Shown: piece after piece, positions 19,811 to 27,919 of the stretch
Numbering within the stretch: position 1 is the first letter of the stretch
Layout of the letters: each line of letters starts with the position of its first letter
NCBI RefSeq assembly: GCF_014127485.1
Contig: NZ_CP059903.1
Span: 3,966,001-4,030,000, forward strand
DNA: 64,000 nt
Source of the DNA: Nocardioides dongkuii
GTDB taxonomy: Bacteria; Actinomycetota; Actinomycetes; Propionibacteriales; Nocardioidaceae
Direction of reading: 5' to 3'
The notes under the pieces: generated by a model
Told to the model about the DNA's origin: nothing
The model's database searches: none
The model's input: the letters and a program-made list of their open reading frames with translations, nothing else
Made by a program: the position numbers and the translations under genes

Positions 19811-20269
19811 CTAGTGGGGCTGCCAGGCGTCCTCGTCGGCCGTGCGCGAGGTGACCGCCTCGGGCAGCTGGTGGTCCGCGAGCTGCTGGATGGAGACCTG
19901 CTCGAAGACGTCGCGCAGCGAGTGGCGGGCCGCGATCCACACGTGCTGGAGGACGTCGGCGGACTCGTTGTAGCTGACCGCCTCCGGCCGGAGCCCGTAG
20001 ACGGAGACCAGCGGCCCGTCGACGGCCCGGATCACGTCGGCGACCGAGACCTCGCTGGCCGGACGCCCCATCCGCCACCCGCCGGACTGGCCGCGCTGGG
20101 AGATCACGACGCCGGCGCGGCGGAGGTCGGCGAGGATCGCCTGCAGGAACCCGTGGGGGATCTCCTGCAACCGCCCGAGCTCCTCGGCGCTCACCGCGCG
20201 GCCGTCCGCCCGCGTCGCCATCTCGATCAGCGCCCGGAGGGCGTAGTCAGACTTCGCGGAGACTCGCAC
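19811..20269 (-). CDS. Rrf2 family transcriptional regulator
   Basis: 152 residues, usual length for Rrf2. The HTH reads MRVSAKSDYALRALIEMA ... VSAEELGRLQEIPHGFLQAILADLRRAGVVISQRGQSGGWRMGRPASEVSVADVIRAVDG. The three cysteines that bind an Fe-S cluster in IscR/NsrR/RsrR are absent; the protein has no Cys. It is therefore more like CymR-type members that respond to sulfur status. It follows the TauE-like gene by 48 bp on the same strand, so it may control sulfur-compound export. GTG start with CACACT 6 nt upstream. Confidence 0.93.
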   Translation of the reverse strand: MRVSAKSDYALRALIEMATRADGRAVSAEELGRLQEIPHGFLQAILADLRRAGVVISQRGQSGGWRMGRPASEVSVADVIRAVDGPLVSVYGLRPEAVSYNESADVLQHVWIAARHSLRDVFEQVSIQQLADHQLPEAVTSRTADEDAWQPH

Positions 20270-20317
20270 AGGTCCAGTGTGTCAGAAATGTCCATCCACA
20301 CAGTCGACCAAGGGGGG

Positions 20318-21214
20318 TCAGGCCGGCAGGAGCTCCTGCTCGACGGGCTCGGCCCGGCGCGCCCGGCGCTCCTGCCGGACGGCCCAGACGATGCCGGAGA
20401 TCCACAGCACGCCCACGACCGAGGCGATCGCGATCACCGCGCTGCCCGGGGCGCCGAGCGTCTCCGCGATCGTCTTGGTGTTCGTGAGCACGATCAGGCC
20501 GCCGGCCGCCACGCCCAGCACCCGGGCCGGAAGCTTGCGGACCAGCCACGCCGCGACCGGGGCGGCGATCACGCCGCCGGCGAGCAGCGCGCCGGCGTAC
20601 GACCACGGGATGCCCTGCGAGCCGAGCGCGAGGATGAAGCCGATCGAGCCGCCGACCGCGACCACGAACTCCGAGGTGTCGATCGAGCCGATCACCTTGC
20701 GGGGCTCGAGGCGTCCCGAGGAGAGCAGCGTCGTGGTGCCGACCGGCCCCCACCCGCCGCCGCCGATCGCGTCGAGCGCGCCGCCGACGAGCCCCATCGG
20801 CGCGAGCATCCGGGCGCTCGGGCGGCTCTTGAACGTCGGGCGCCGGCCGCCGAGGACCAGGAAGCGCCAGATCACGTAGAGGCCCAGGCACAGCAGGATG
20901 CCGGCCACCCACGGCTTGGCGACGTCACCGTCGAGGCTCGCGAGGAACGTCGCGCCGGCGAAGGCGCCGATGAAGCCCGGCACGGCGAGGATCGAGACGG
21001 TGCGCCAGTCGACGTTGCCCAGCTTGTGGTGGGAGAACCCGGAGACGAGCGAGGTGCCGATCTCCGAGAAGTGCACCGCGGCGGACGCGGCCGCCGGGGC
21101 GATCCCCACGGCGATCAGCAGGGTCGAGGACGTGACCCCGTACGCCATGCCGAGGGAGCCGTCGATGAGCTGGGCGAGGAGGCCCACGAAGCCGAGGACG
21201 ATGAGCTTGCGCAT
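20318..21214 (-). CDS. TauE/SafE family sulfite/anion exporter
   Basis: 298 residues and about eight membrane helices. The first repeat has MRKLIVLGFVGLLAQLIDGSLGMAYGVTSSTLLI, the family signature, and the second repeat has GLVGGALDAIGGGGWGPVGTTTLL. Members export sulfite, sulfoacetate or other organosulfur anions. ATG 21214 has AAGGTG upstream; a longer frame to 21274 lacks membrane character and is unlikely. The Rrf2 gene downstream suggests a sulfur-linked operon. Confidence 0.92.
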   Translation of the reverse strand: MRKLIVLGFVGLLAQLIDGSLGMAYGVTSSTLLIAVGIAPAAASAAVHFSEIGTSLVSGFSHHKLGNVDWRTVSILAVPGFIGAFAGATFLASLDGDVAKPWVAGILLCLGLYVIWRFLVLGGRRPTFKSRPSARMLAPMGLVGGALDAIGGGGWGPVGTTTLLSSGRLEPRKVIGSIDTSEFVVAVGGSIGFILALGSQGIPWSYAGALLAGGVIAAPVAAWLVRKLPARVLGVAAGGLIVLTNTKTIAETLGAPGSAVIAIASVVGVLWISGIVWAVRQERRARRAEPVEQELLPA

Positions 21215-21413
21215 GCCGTGGCCTGCACCTTCTGTCGTTCGGTGCCTGCACCGGCACCGAATGAGAACAACCATGAAACAGGTCTGACACGTAACATACC
21301 CGAACTAGTCGTCTTTGACGAGATTGGTCTGGACCCCCGGCGTGGCGCGGCGTGGCTCCTGCCACACCGGGTCGCCTGTGTTGCGAGGCGGTCGGAGTGG
21401 ACCTACCATCAAG

Positions 21414-21426
21414 TTACTGGCCAGTA
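21414..21426. promoter_or_regulatory. perfect palindrome upstream of fadE5 (TACTGGCCAGTA core)
   Basis: 12-bp perfect inverted repeat at 21415-21426 with a preceding T, 40 nt upstream of the fadE5 start. It resembles the palindrome before the EtfD-like gene. Likely operator of a fatty acid-responsive repressor. Confidence 0.6.
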
Positions 21427-21465
21427 GAAGTACGTCACCGGCCAACCGACGACTCTGGAGAAGCA

Positions 21466-23337
21466 GTGAGCCACTACAAGAGCAACCTCCGCGACATCGA
21501 GTTCAACCTCTTCGAGGTGCTCGGCCGCGACGAGGTCCTCGGCACCGGCCCGTTCGCCGAGGTCGACGGCGAGACCGCCCGCGCGATCCTCGGCGAGGTC
21601 GACCGGCTCGCCCGCGAGGACCTGGCGGCGTCGTACGAGGACAGCGACCGCAACCCGCCGGTCTTCGACCCGACGACCAACACCGCGCCGATCCCCGAGT
21701 CGTTCAAGAAGAGCTACCAGGCCTGGATGGACTCCGAGTACTGGCGCCTCCAGATCAACGAGGAGCTCGGCGGCACCCCCGCCCCCTCGAGCCTGGTCTG
21801 GGCCCTCGGCGAGATGGTGCTCGGCTCGAACGCGCCGGTGTGGATGTACGCCGCCGGCCCGTCGTTCGCCGACATCGTGCACCGCAACGGCAACGAGCGC
21901 GACAAGAAGATCGCCACGCACATGATCGAGCGCCAGTGGGGCGCCACCATGGTCCTCACCGAGCCCGACGCGGGCTCCGACGTCGGCGCCGGCCGCACCA
22001 AGGCCACCCGCAACGAGGACGGCTCGTGGAACATCGAGGGCGTCAAGCGCTTCATCACCTCGGGCGAGCACGACATGAGCGAGAACATCATGCACCTCAC
22101 CCTCGCGCGCCCCGTGGGCGTCGAGGGCGTGGGCGGCCCGGGCACCAAGGGCCTCTCCCTCTTCCTCGTCCCGAAGTACCACTTCGACCTCGAGACCGGT
22201 GAGTCCACCGGCGTGCGGAACGGCGTCTACGTCACCAACGTCGAGCACAAGATGGGCATCAAGGTCTCCAACACCTGCGAGCTGACCTTCGGCGACTCCT
22301 CGGTCGGCGGCGGCGAGCCGGCCGTCGGCTGGCTGCTCGGCGAGGTGCACGACGGCATCGCGCAGATGTTCCAGGTCATCGAGAACGCCCGGATGCTCGT
22401 GGGCACCAAGGCCATCGCGACCCTCTCGACCGGCTACCTCAACGCGCTCGAGTACGCCAAGTCGCGCGTCCAGGGCGCCGACCTCACCCAGTCCGGCGAC
22501 AAGACGGCGCCGCGGGTGACGATCACCCACCACCCCGACGTCCGCCGCTCGCTGATGGTGCAGAAGTCCTTCTCCGAGGCGATGCGCTCGCTGGTGCTCT
22601 ACACCGCGACGTACCAGGACGACGTGATGCTGGCGGAGGCCGCCGGCCGGACCGACTCCGACGAGTTCCGCCTCGCCAACGCGGTCAACGACCTGCTGCT
22701 CCCGATCGTCAAGGGCTACGGCTCCGAGCGCTCCTGGACGCTGCTGGGCACCGAGTCGCTGCAGACCTTCGGCGGCTCCGGCTTCCTGCAGGAGTACCCG
22801 ATCGAGCAGTACGTCCGCGACGCCAAGATCGACACCCTCTACGAGGGCACGACGGCGATCCAGGGCCAGGACTTCTTCTTCCGCAAGATCGTCAAGGACC
22901 AGGGCAAGGCGCTGGGGCACCTGGCCGCGCAGATCCAGGCGTTCGTCGACGCCGAGTCCGGCAACGGGCTGCTCAAGAACGAGCGCCAGCTGCTCGGCAC
23001 CGCGCTGGACGACGCCAACGCGCTGGTCGGCCACATGATCAACGACCTGATGTCCGCCCAGGACGACGTCCGCAACATCTACAAGGTCGGCCTGAACACC
23101 AGCCGCCTGCTGATGGCGCTCGGCGACGTCGTGTGCGCCTGGCTGCTGCTGCGCCAGGCCGAGGTGGCCCTGGAGAAGCTCGCCGGCGACCCCGGCAAGG
23201 ACCGGGCCTTCTACGAGGGCAAGGTCGCGGCGGCGCAGTTCTTCGCGCAGCTCAACCTGCCGCGGGTCAGCGCCGAGCGGGCGATCGCCGAGGCGACCGA
23301 CCTCTCGCTGATGGACCTCGACGAGGCTGCCTTCTAG
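21466..23337 (+). CDS. fadE5: acyl-CoA dehydrogenase, FadE5 type
   Basis: 623 residues. It oxidises fatty acyl-CoA to trans-2-enoyl-CoA and passes electrons to ETF. The GTG at 21466 (GGAG upstream) begins [26 protein letters not shown], closely like the start of mycobacterial FadE5. Further landmarks: [36 protein letters not shown], and the C-terminal catalytic-base region [30 protein letters not shown]. The last 140 residues form the extra helical domain of long FadE enzymes. An upstream palindrome resembles one before the EtfD-like gene, whose product would accept the electrons from ETF, so the two may be co-regulated. Confidence 0.95.
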   Translation: MSHYKSNLRDIEFNLFEVLGRDEVLGTGPFAEVDGETARAILGEVDRLAREDLAASYEDSDRNPPVFDPTTNTAPIPESFKKSYQAWMDSEYWRLQINEELGGTPAPSSLVWALGEMVLGSNAPVWMYAAGPSFADIVHRNGNERDKKIATHMIERQWGATMVLTEPDAGSDVGAGRTKATRNEDGSWNIEGVKRFITSGEHDMSENIMHLTLARPVGVEGVGGPGTKGLSLFLVPKYHFDLETGESTGVRNGVYVTNVEHKMGIKVSNTCELTFGDSSVGGGEPAVGWLLGEVHDGIAQMFQVIENARMLVGTKAIATLSTGYLNALEYAKSRVQGADLTQSGDKTAPRVTITHHPDVRRSLMVQKSFSEAMRSLVLYTATYQDDVMLAEAAGRTDSDEFRLANAVNDLLLPIVKGYGSERSWTLLGTESLQTFGGSGFLQEYPIEQYVRDAKIDTLYEGTTAIQGQDFFFRKIVKDQGKALGHLAAQIQAFVDAESGNGLLKNERQLLGTALDDANALVGHMINDLMSAQDDVRNIYKVGLNTSRLLMALGDVVCAWLLLRQAEVALEKLAGDPGKDRAFYEGKVAAAQFFAQLNLPRVSAERAIAEATDLSLMDLDEAAF

Positions 23338-23359
23338 GGTCTCCGCCCACCTCTGCTCA

Positions 23360-23410
23360 CCTCACCGACGCAGTCCGCCGCGTGCCGCGCGGCGGACTGC
23401 GTCGGTGAGG
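23360..23410. terminator. perfect 23-bp hairpin between fadE5 and lysG
   Basis: Arms 23360-23382 and 23388-23410 pair at all 23 positions around a 5-nt loop (TGCCG). The lysG stop and its last 15 or so codons lie inside. It serves both convergent genes. Confidence 0.9.
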
Positions 23411-24240
23411 CGCATCAGGAGCGGGGAGTCGATCCGCCAGCGCTGCCAGTGCAGGTCGACGTCGACGTGGGTGCGCCCGCCCAGGGTGACCACCCGCCCC
23501 GCCTCCACGTCCGGGAGCAGCTGCGGCTCGGGCAGCACGCCCCAGCCCAGCCCCAGCCGGACCGCCTCGTGGAAGTCCGCGCTGGTCGGCACCCGGTGCA
23601 CCACCGGCGGCCGGTCGACGCCGCGGTCGCGCAGCACGTCGTGCTGGAGCGCGTCCTGCTCGTTGAAGACCACCATCGGCATCCGCGCCCAGTCGTGGCC
23701 GCGACCGGTGCTCCAGCGCTCCGCGAACGCCGGGCTCGCGGCGGGCCGGTAGCGCAGCACGCCGAGCCGCTCCGAGGAGCAGCCCTGCACCGGGACCGGG
23801 TCGCCGGTCACCGCGGCCAGGCAGTCGCCGCTGCGCAGCAGCCGGCCGGAGTAAGCCTGGTCCTCCACCACGAGCCGCAGGGCCACGCCCTCCCACCCGG
23901 CGACCTCGGCCACGACGTCGCGGAACCAGGTGGCCAGGGTGTCGGCGTTCACGGCCAGGGCCAGCGTGGTGCGGCCCGCGGCGTCGTCGCCCAGCGCGGC
24001 GCGCGCCTCGTCGTACAGCAGCTCGGTCTGGCGGGCCAGCCGCAGCAGCGTCTCCCCCGCGGCGGTCGGCCGGCACGGCGTGCCCCGGCGTACGACGACC
24101 TGGCCGGCGGCCGACTCCAGCGCACGGATCCGCTGGCTCACCGCGCTCGGGCTGACGTGCAGGTGCCGCGCGGCGGCCTCGAACGTGCCGTGGTCGGCGA
24201 TCGCCACGAGCGCGGCGAGCTGGTCGGGAGGCGGCCTCAT
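23362..24240 (-). CDS. lysG: LysG/ArgP-type LysR regulator
   Basis: 292 residues. The LysR HTH spans residues 5-64 (LAALVAIADHGTFEAAARHLHVSPSAVSQRIRALE), followed by an effector domain of the ArgP/IciA type (CSSERLGVLRYRPAASPAF; HRVPTSADFHEAVRLGLGWGVLPE). It is divergent from lysE, with 69 bp between the starts. By analogy with Corynebacterium it should activate lysE when intracellular lysine or arginine is high. TAGCAT ends 6 nt before its ATG (leaderless). The C-terminus is encoded within a terminator hairpin, leaving an Arg/Gly-rich tail that may be strain-specific. Confidence 0.93.
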   Translation of the reverse strand: MRPPPDQLAALVAIADHGTFEAAARHLHVSPSAVSQRIRALESAAGQVVVRRGTPCRPTAAGETLLRLARQTELLYDEARAALGDDAAGRTTLALAVNADTLATWFRDVVAEVAGWEGVALRLVVEDQAYSGRLLRSGDCLAAVTGDPVPVQGCSSERLGVLRYRPAASPAFAERWSTGRGHDWARMPMVVFNEQDALQHDVLRDRGVDRPPVVHRVPTSADFHEAVRLGLGWGVLPEPQLLPDVEAGRVVTLGGRTHVDVDLHWQRWRIDSPLLMRLTDAVRRAARGGLRR

Positions 24241-24297
24241 GAAGCAATGCTAATGAACGTGCACAATCTTTCGTTGGCCTTCACGACGCCGCGACCG

Positions 24298-24303
24298 TAG
24301 CGT
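24298..24303 (+). promoter_or_regulatory. leaderless-type -10 hexamer TAGCGT (lysE)
   Basis: TAGCGT is 6 nt before the lysE GTG. The lysG start and its own TAGCAT lie on the other strand in the same 69-bp gap, which must also hold the LysG site. Confidence 0.5.
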
Positions 24304-24309
24304 CGTCTC

Positions 24310-24912
24310 GTGCTCGACTCCATCGCCACCGGCCTGCTGACCGGACTGACCCTCATCGTCGCCATCGGCGCGCAGAACGCCTTCGTGCTGCGCCAGGGGC
24401 TCGCCCGCGAGCACGTGGCGGTCGTCGTCGCCGTCTGCGCCGTCTCCGACCTGGTGCTGATCCTCGCCGGCGTCGCCGGGATCGGCACCGTCGTCGAGGA
24501 GGCCCCGATCGTGATCGACGTCGTGCGGTGGCTCGGCGTCGCCTTCCTGACCTGGTACGGCGTCGCGACGCTCGCGCGGGCGCGGCACGCCTCCGGGCTC
24601 GCGGCGGACGGCGGCCGCTCGCTCTCGCTGCGGTCGGCGACGATCCGCGCCGTCGCGCTCACCTGGCTCAACCCGCACGTCTACCTCGACACCGTCCTGC
24701 TCGTCGGGTCGATCGCCAACACCCACGGGCCCGACGGCCGGTGGTGGTTCGCGCTCGGCGCCTGCGCGGCCAGCCTGCTGTGGTTCTCCGCCCTGGGCTT
24801 CGGCGGGCGGCTGCTCTCGCCGCTCCTCGCCCGCCCGCGGGCGTGGCAGGTGCTCGACGTGCTGATCGGGCTCACGATGCTCGCGATCGCGCTGCAGCTG
24901 GCCCTCGGCTAG
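24310..24912 (+). CDS. lysE: L-lysine/arginine exporter
   Basis: 200 residues with five to six membrane helices. Family motif at the start: GLLTGLTLIVAIGAQNAFVLRQGL. The second half has LTWLNPHVYLDTVLLVGS, the LysE pore motif. It exports basic amino acids when they accumulate, for example during peptide uptake. Divergent lysG is the expected regulator. The stop TAG overlaps the stop of the opposing gene in the shared CTAG. Confidence 0.95.
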   Translation: MLDSIATGLLTGLTLIVAIGAQNAFVLRQGLAREHVAVVVAVCAVSDLVLILAGVAGIGTVVEEAPIVIDVVRWLGVAFLTWYGVATLARARHASGLAADGGRSLSLRSATIRAVALTWLNPHVYLDTVLLVGSIANTHGPDGRWWFALGACAASLLWFSALGFGGRLLSPLLARPRAWQVLDVLIGLTMLAIALQLALG

Positions 24913-25436
24913 GCAGCCGGTCCCGCGGACTCCAGGAGGAACACGCGGAGCCGCCGGCCGCTGATCCGCGACTGGTAGCGGCGGTAGCCGACGTAGAGCT
25001 CCTCCGAGCGTGCCAGCACCGCCTCCTGCTCGGCGGGGCTCGCGGGCCGGGCAGTCACGTCGAGCGTGGTGCCGCGGTAGCCCACCCGCGCGGCCGGGTC
25101 CGCCTCCAGGTTCAGCACCCAGGCCGGGGTCGACGGCTGCCCGAAGTTGGTGCCGAGCAGCGCCAGGGTCCCGTCGTACGGGATGCCGATCAGGTGGGCG
25201 GTCCGCGGGGCGCCGGTCCGCCGCCCGGTGGTGGTCAGGTCGACGACGGGCAGGCCGGCGAGCAGGCTCGGCACCGTGTGCCGGCCGCGGGTGAGCCGCT
25301 GCACCCCGGTGTCCAGGGTCGGGAGGACGCGGGAGAAGGCCCACGCCCCGCCGCGGGAGGCCACCAGCGCCTGGAGGGTCCGCTGCACGGGGTTGGCCCG
25401 CCGGAACCGGTAGTCGAGGTCGTCGGCCACACCCAT
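24909..25436 (-). CDS. deazaflavin (F420)-dependent nitroreductase family protein
   Basis: 175 residues of the Ddn/Rv3547-like split-barrel family. Motifs: VVDLTTTGRRTGAPRTAHLIGIPYDGTLALLGTNFGQPSTPAWVLNLEADP, then YRGTTLDVTARPAS and ELYVGYRRYQSRISGRRLRVFLLE. Members use reduced F420 to reduce quinones or other substrates at the membrane. TATGCT ends 6 nt before the ATG. It is convergent with lysE and overlaps it by the four bases CTAG. Confidence 0.92.
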   Translation of the reverse strand: MGVADDLDYRFRRANPVQRTLQALVASRGGAWAFSRVLPTLDTGVQRLTRGRHTVPSLLAGLPVVDLTTTGRRTGAPRTAHLIGIPYDGTLALLGTNFGQPSTPAWVLNLEADPAARVGYRGTTLDVTARPASPAEQEAVLARSEELYVGYRRYQSRISGRRLRVFLLESAGPAA

Positions 25437-25467
25437 GCGGCGAGCATAGGGACTCCCGAGGGCCGCG

Positions 25468-25938
25468 TCAGTCCGATCGACGTGGGCCGTGCTCGTACCA
25501 GTGCACGGCCTGGGTGCGGGAGACGACGCCGATCCTGGCGTACAGGGCTCGGATGTGGGTCTTCACGGTGTCGGGGGAGATGAAGAGCCGATCGGCGATG
25601 GCCTTGTTCGACATGCCGTCGGCGATCATCTCGATGATCTCGCGCTGGCGAGGCGGCAGGGCGTCGAGGTGCGCGGCGGCCCCGACCCGGTCCCGGGCGT
25701 CCTGGGCCTCCCGGTCGTCCATCCCCCGCTCCCGGGCGTCCTGCTCGAGCTCCCGGACGTCCTGCTCGGCGTCGCGGGCGTCCGCCGCCCGCTCCCGGTC
25801 GTCGGCCGCGTCGTCCTGGGCGTCGGAGCGCAGGGACCGGTCCTCGGCGGCGCGGGCACGGCTCGCCGCGCCGGATTCCCGCGCGCCGTGGCTGCCCGGG
25901 CGGCGGTTGTTCGGCCCCTCTGGTCTGTCCGGCCCCAT
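25468..25938 (-). CDS. LuxR-type HTH protein with charged disordered N-terminus
   Basis: 156 residues. Residues 1-82 are Asp/Arg/Ala/Glu-rich (AEDRSLRSDAQDDAADDRERAADARDAEQD) and probably coiled coil. Residues about 90-150 form a LuxR HTH (LPPRQREIIEMIADGMSNKAIADRLFISPDTVKTHIRALYARIGVVSRTQAVHW). There is no receiver, PAS or ligand domain, so the signal input is unclear. ATG 25938 lies 7 nt after ACGGAT. Targets unknown; its neighbours are unrelated. Confidence 0.85.
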   Translation of the reverse strand: MGPDRPEGPNNRRPGSHGARESGAASRARAAEDRSLRSDAQDDAADDRERAADARDAEQDVRELEQDARERGMDDREAQDARDRVGAAAHLDALPPRQREIIEMIADGMSNKAIADRLFISPDTVKTHIRALYARIGVVSRTQAVHWYEHGPRRSD

Positions 25939-26010
25939 GGCAGTGATCCGTACCCACCAGGAGGGGCGGACTCACCCCTCGGGGTGGTATCAAGCATCGA
26001 CGTCTGTCAA

Positions 26011-26026
26011 TATCGACCCATGTCGA
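26011..26026 (+). promoter_or_regulatory. putative ArsR operator TATCGA-N6-TCGA overlapping the arsR start
   Basis: TATCGA (26011-26016), six bases, TCGA (26023-26026). The same spacing and sequence occur at 29225-29240 before the ArsR-GNAT gene. The arsR start codon lies inside. Confidence 0.5.
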
Positions 26027-26376
26027 ACCTCCCGCGCTGCGTGCCGTTGGCCCGCGAGCCGCTGACCGTGGACCAGGCGGCGGGCGTCGTCCCCCTGCTC
26101 CGCGCGATCGCGGACCCCACCCGGCTGAGACTGCTGTCGCTGGTCCTCTCCCACGAGGGCAGCGAGGCCTGCGTGTGCGACCTGCTCCCCCACTTCGACC
26201 TCTCCCAGCCCACGATCAGCCACCACCTCAAGGTGCTGCACGACGCCGGGCTGCTGGACCGGGAGAAGCGCGGGACCTGGGTGTACTACCTCGCCCGGCC
26301 CGAGGCGATCGCCGCGCTCGGCACCCTGTTCACCCTGGAGCGCCCGGCCCCCTCCCTCGCGGGAGCCGGCACGTGA
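26020..26376 (+). CDS. arsR: ArsR/SmtB arsenic-responsive repressor
   Basis: 118 residues. Winged HTH: LRAIADPTRLRLLSLVLSHEGSEACVCDLLPHFDLSQPTISHHLKVLHDAGLLDREKRGTWVYYLARPEA. The ACVCDL motif carries the cysteines that bind As(III) in classic ArsR. The ATG is placed 6 nt after CAATAT, so the mRNA looks leaderless with the operator across the start. It is the first gene of arsR-acr3-arsC, joined by 4-bp GTGA and ATGA overlaps; it should repress the operon until arsenite binds. Confidence 0.94.
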   Translation: MSNLPRCVPLAREPLTVDQAAGVVPLLRAIADPTRLRLLSLVLSHEGSEACVCDLLPHFDLSQPTISHHLKVLHDAGLLDREKRGTWVYYLARPEAIAALGTLFTLERPAPSLAGAGT

Positions 26377-27473
26377 GCGACACCGTCCGCGAGACCCCCG
26401 CCGCCGGCGCGGACGACCCGGTCCTGCGCCGGCTCTCCACCCTCGACCGCTTCCTCCCGGTCTGGATCGGTGTGGCCATGGTCGCCGGCCTGGTGCTCGG
26501 CCGGGTCGTCACCGGGCTCGACGACGCCCTCGCCGCGGTCGAGGTCGGATCGGTGTCCCTGCCGATCGCGATCGGGCTGCTGGTGATGATGTACCCGGTC
26601 CTGGCCAAGGTGCGGTACGACGAGCTCGGCCACGTCACCGGCGACCGCCGGCTGCTCGGCACCTCGATCGTCCTGAACTGGGTCCTGGGCCCGGCGCTGA
26701 TGTTCGCGCTGGCGTGGTTGCTGCTCCCGGACCTGCCGGAGTACCGCACCGGGCTGATCATCGTCGGCCTCGCCCGCTGCATCGCCATGGTGCTGATCTG
26801 GAACGAGCTCGCCTGCGGGGACCGCGAGGCCGCCGCCATCCTGGTCGCGCTCAACGCCGTGTTCCAGATCGTCGCCTTCGCCGTGCTCGGCTACTTCTAC
26901 CTCGAGGTCCTCCCGGGGTGGCTCGGCCTGGAGCAGGCCGAGCTCGACGTCTCCATGTGGGAGATCGCGCGGTCGGTGCTGGTCTTCCTCGGCATCCCGC
27001 TGCTCGCCGGGTTCCTGACCCGCACCCTGGGCGAGCGCGCCCGGGGCCGCGACTGGTACGAGACGACCTTCCTGCCCCGCATCGGCCCCGCCGCCCTCTA
27101 CGGCCTGCTGTTCACCATCGTGCTGCTCTTCGCCCTCCAGGGCGACACCATCACCCACCAGCCCCTCGACGTGGCCCGGATCGCGCTGCCGCTGCTCGTC
27201 TACTTCCTGCTGATGTGGGGCGGCTCGATGCTGCTGACCAGGCTCCTCGGCTTCGACTACCAGCGGGCCACCGCGGTGTCCTTCACCGCGGCCGGCAACA
27301 ACTTCGAGCTCGCCATCGCCGTCGCCATCGGCGTCTTCGGCGTCTCCTCCGGCCAGGCCCTCGCGGGTGTCGTCGGCCCGCTCATCGAGGTGCCGGTCCT
27401 GGTCGCCCTGGTCTACGTCAGCCTCTGGGCCCGCAGGTTCTTCACCGACACCACCCCAGGAGCGCCCCGATGA
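26373..27473 (+). CDS. acr3: ACR3-type arsenite efflux permease
   Basis: 366 residues and ten membrane helices. ACR3 signatures: LPIAIGLLVMMYPVLAKVRYDEL, GLARCIAMVLIWNELACGD with the Cys of helix 4 required for As(OH)3 transport, and TAAGNNFELAIAVAIGVFG. The GTG start overlaps the arsR stop (GTGA). It extrudes arsenite made by ArsC. Confidence 0.96.
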   Translation: MSDTVRETPAAGADDPVLRRLSTLDRFLPVWIGVAMVAGLVLGRVVTGLDDALAAVEVGSVSLPIAIGLLVMMYPVLAKVRYDELGHVTGDRRLLGTSIVLNWVLGPALMFALAWLLLPDLPEYRTGLIIVGLARCIAMVLIWNELACGDREAAAILVALNAVFQIVAFAVLGYFYLEVLPGWLGLEQAELDVSMWEIARSVLVFLGIPLLAGFLTRTLGERARGRDWYETTFLPRIGPAALYGLLFTIVLLFALQGDTITHQPLDVARIALPLLVYFLLMWGGSMLLTRLLGFDYQRATAVSFTAAGNNFELAIAVAIGVFGVSSGQALAGVVGPLIEVPVLVALVYVSLWARRFFTDTTPGAPR

Positions 27474-27919
27474 CCGGCACCGCGAACAGCCCCGTCCCGC
27501 AGGTGGTCTTCGCCTGCGTGCGCAACGGCGGCCGCTCGGTCATCAGCCGCGTCCTCACCGAGCACTACGCCGGCGGGCGGGTCCGCGCCCTGTCCGCCGG
27601 CACCCAGCCCGGCGAGCACATCCACCCGGAGGTCGCCGACGTCCTCGAGCAGCTCGGGCTCGACACCTCCCGCGAACGACCGACGCTGCTCACCCGGGAG
27701 ACCGTCGCCGCCAGCGACCTGGCCATCACGCTGGGGTGCGGCGAGGAGTGCCCCTACGTCCCCGGTGTCAGGTACGTCGACTGGCCGGTCGCCGATCCCG
27801 GCGGACAGGACGCGGAGACCGTCCGCGCGGTCGTCGCCGACCTCGACGAGCGGGTGCGCCGACTGGTCGGCGAGCTCGTCCCCGACCTCGAGCTGCCGCC
27901 CTCGGTCCTGAGCCGCTAG
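27470..27919 (+). CDS. arsC: LMW phosphatase-type arsenate reductase (arsenate-mycothiol transferase-like)
   Basis: 149 residues. The P-loop VFACVRNGGRS has the catalytic Cys16 and Arg22 (C-x5-R). It also has ALSAGTQPGEHIHPEV, and DLAITLGCGEECPYVPGVRYVDWPVADP with the general-acid Asp. Actinobacterial members couple arsenate to mycothiol for reduction by mycoredoxin. The second cysteine pair (GCGEEC) may take part in turnover. The start overlaps the acr3 stop (ATGA). The stop shares CTAG with the opposing FAD oxidoreductase. Confidence 0.93.
   Translation: MTGTANSPVPQVVFACVRNGGRSVISRVLTEHYAGGRVRALSAGTQPGEHIHPEVADVLEQLGLDTSRERPTLLTRETVAASDLAITLGCGEECPYVPGVRYVDWPVADPGGQDAETVRAVVADLDERVRRLVGELVPDLELPPSVLSR

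Noticed and set aside
20270-20317. TGTGT-N15-ACACA as an Rrf2 operator between the TauE-like and Rrf2 genes
   Set aside because: Five-base arms with a long spacer are weak and no second copy was found; possible but not supported.
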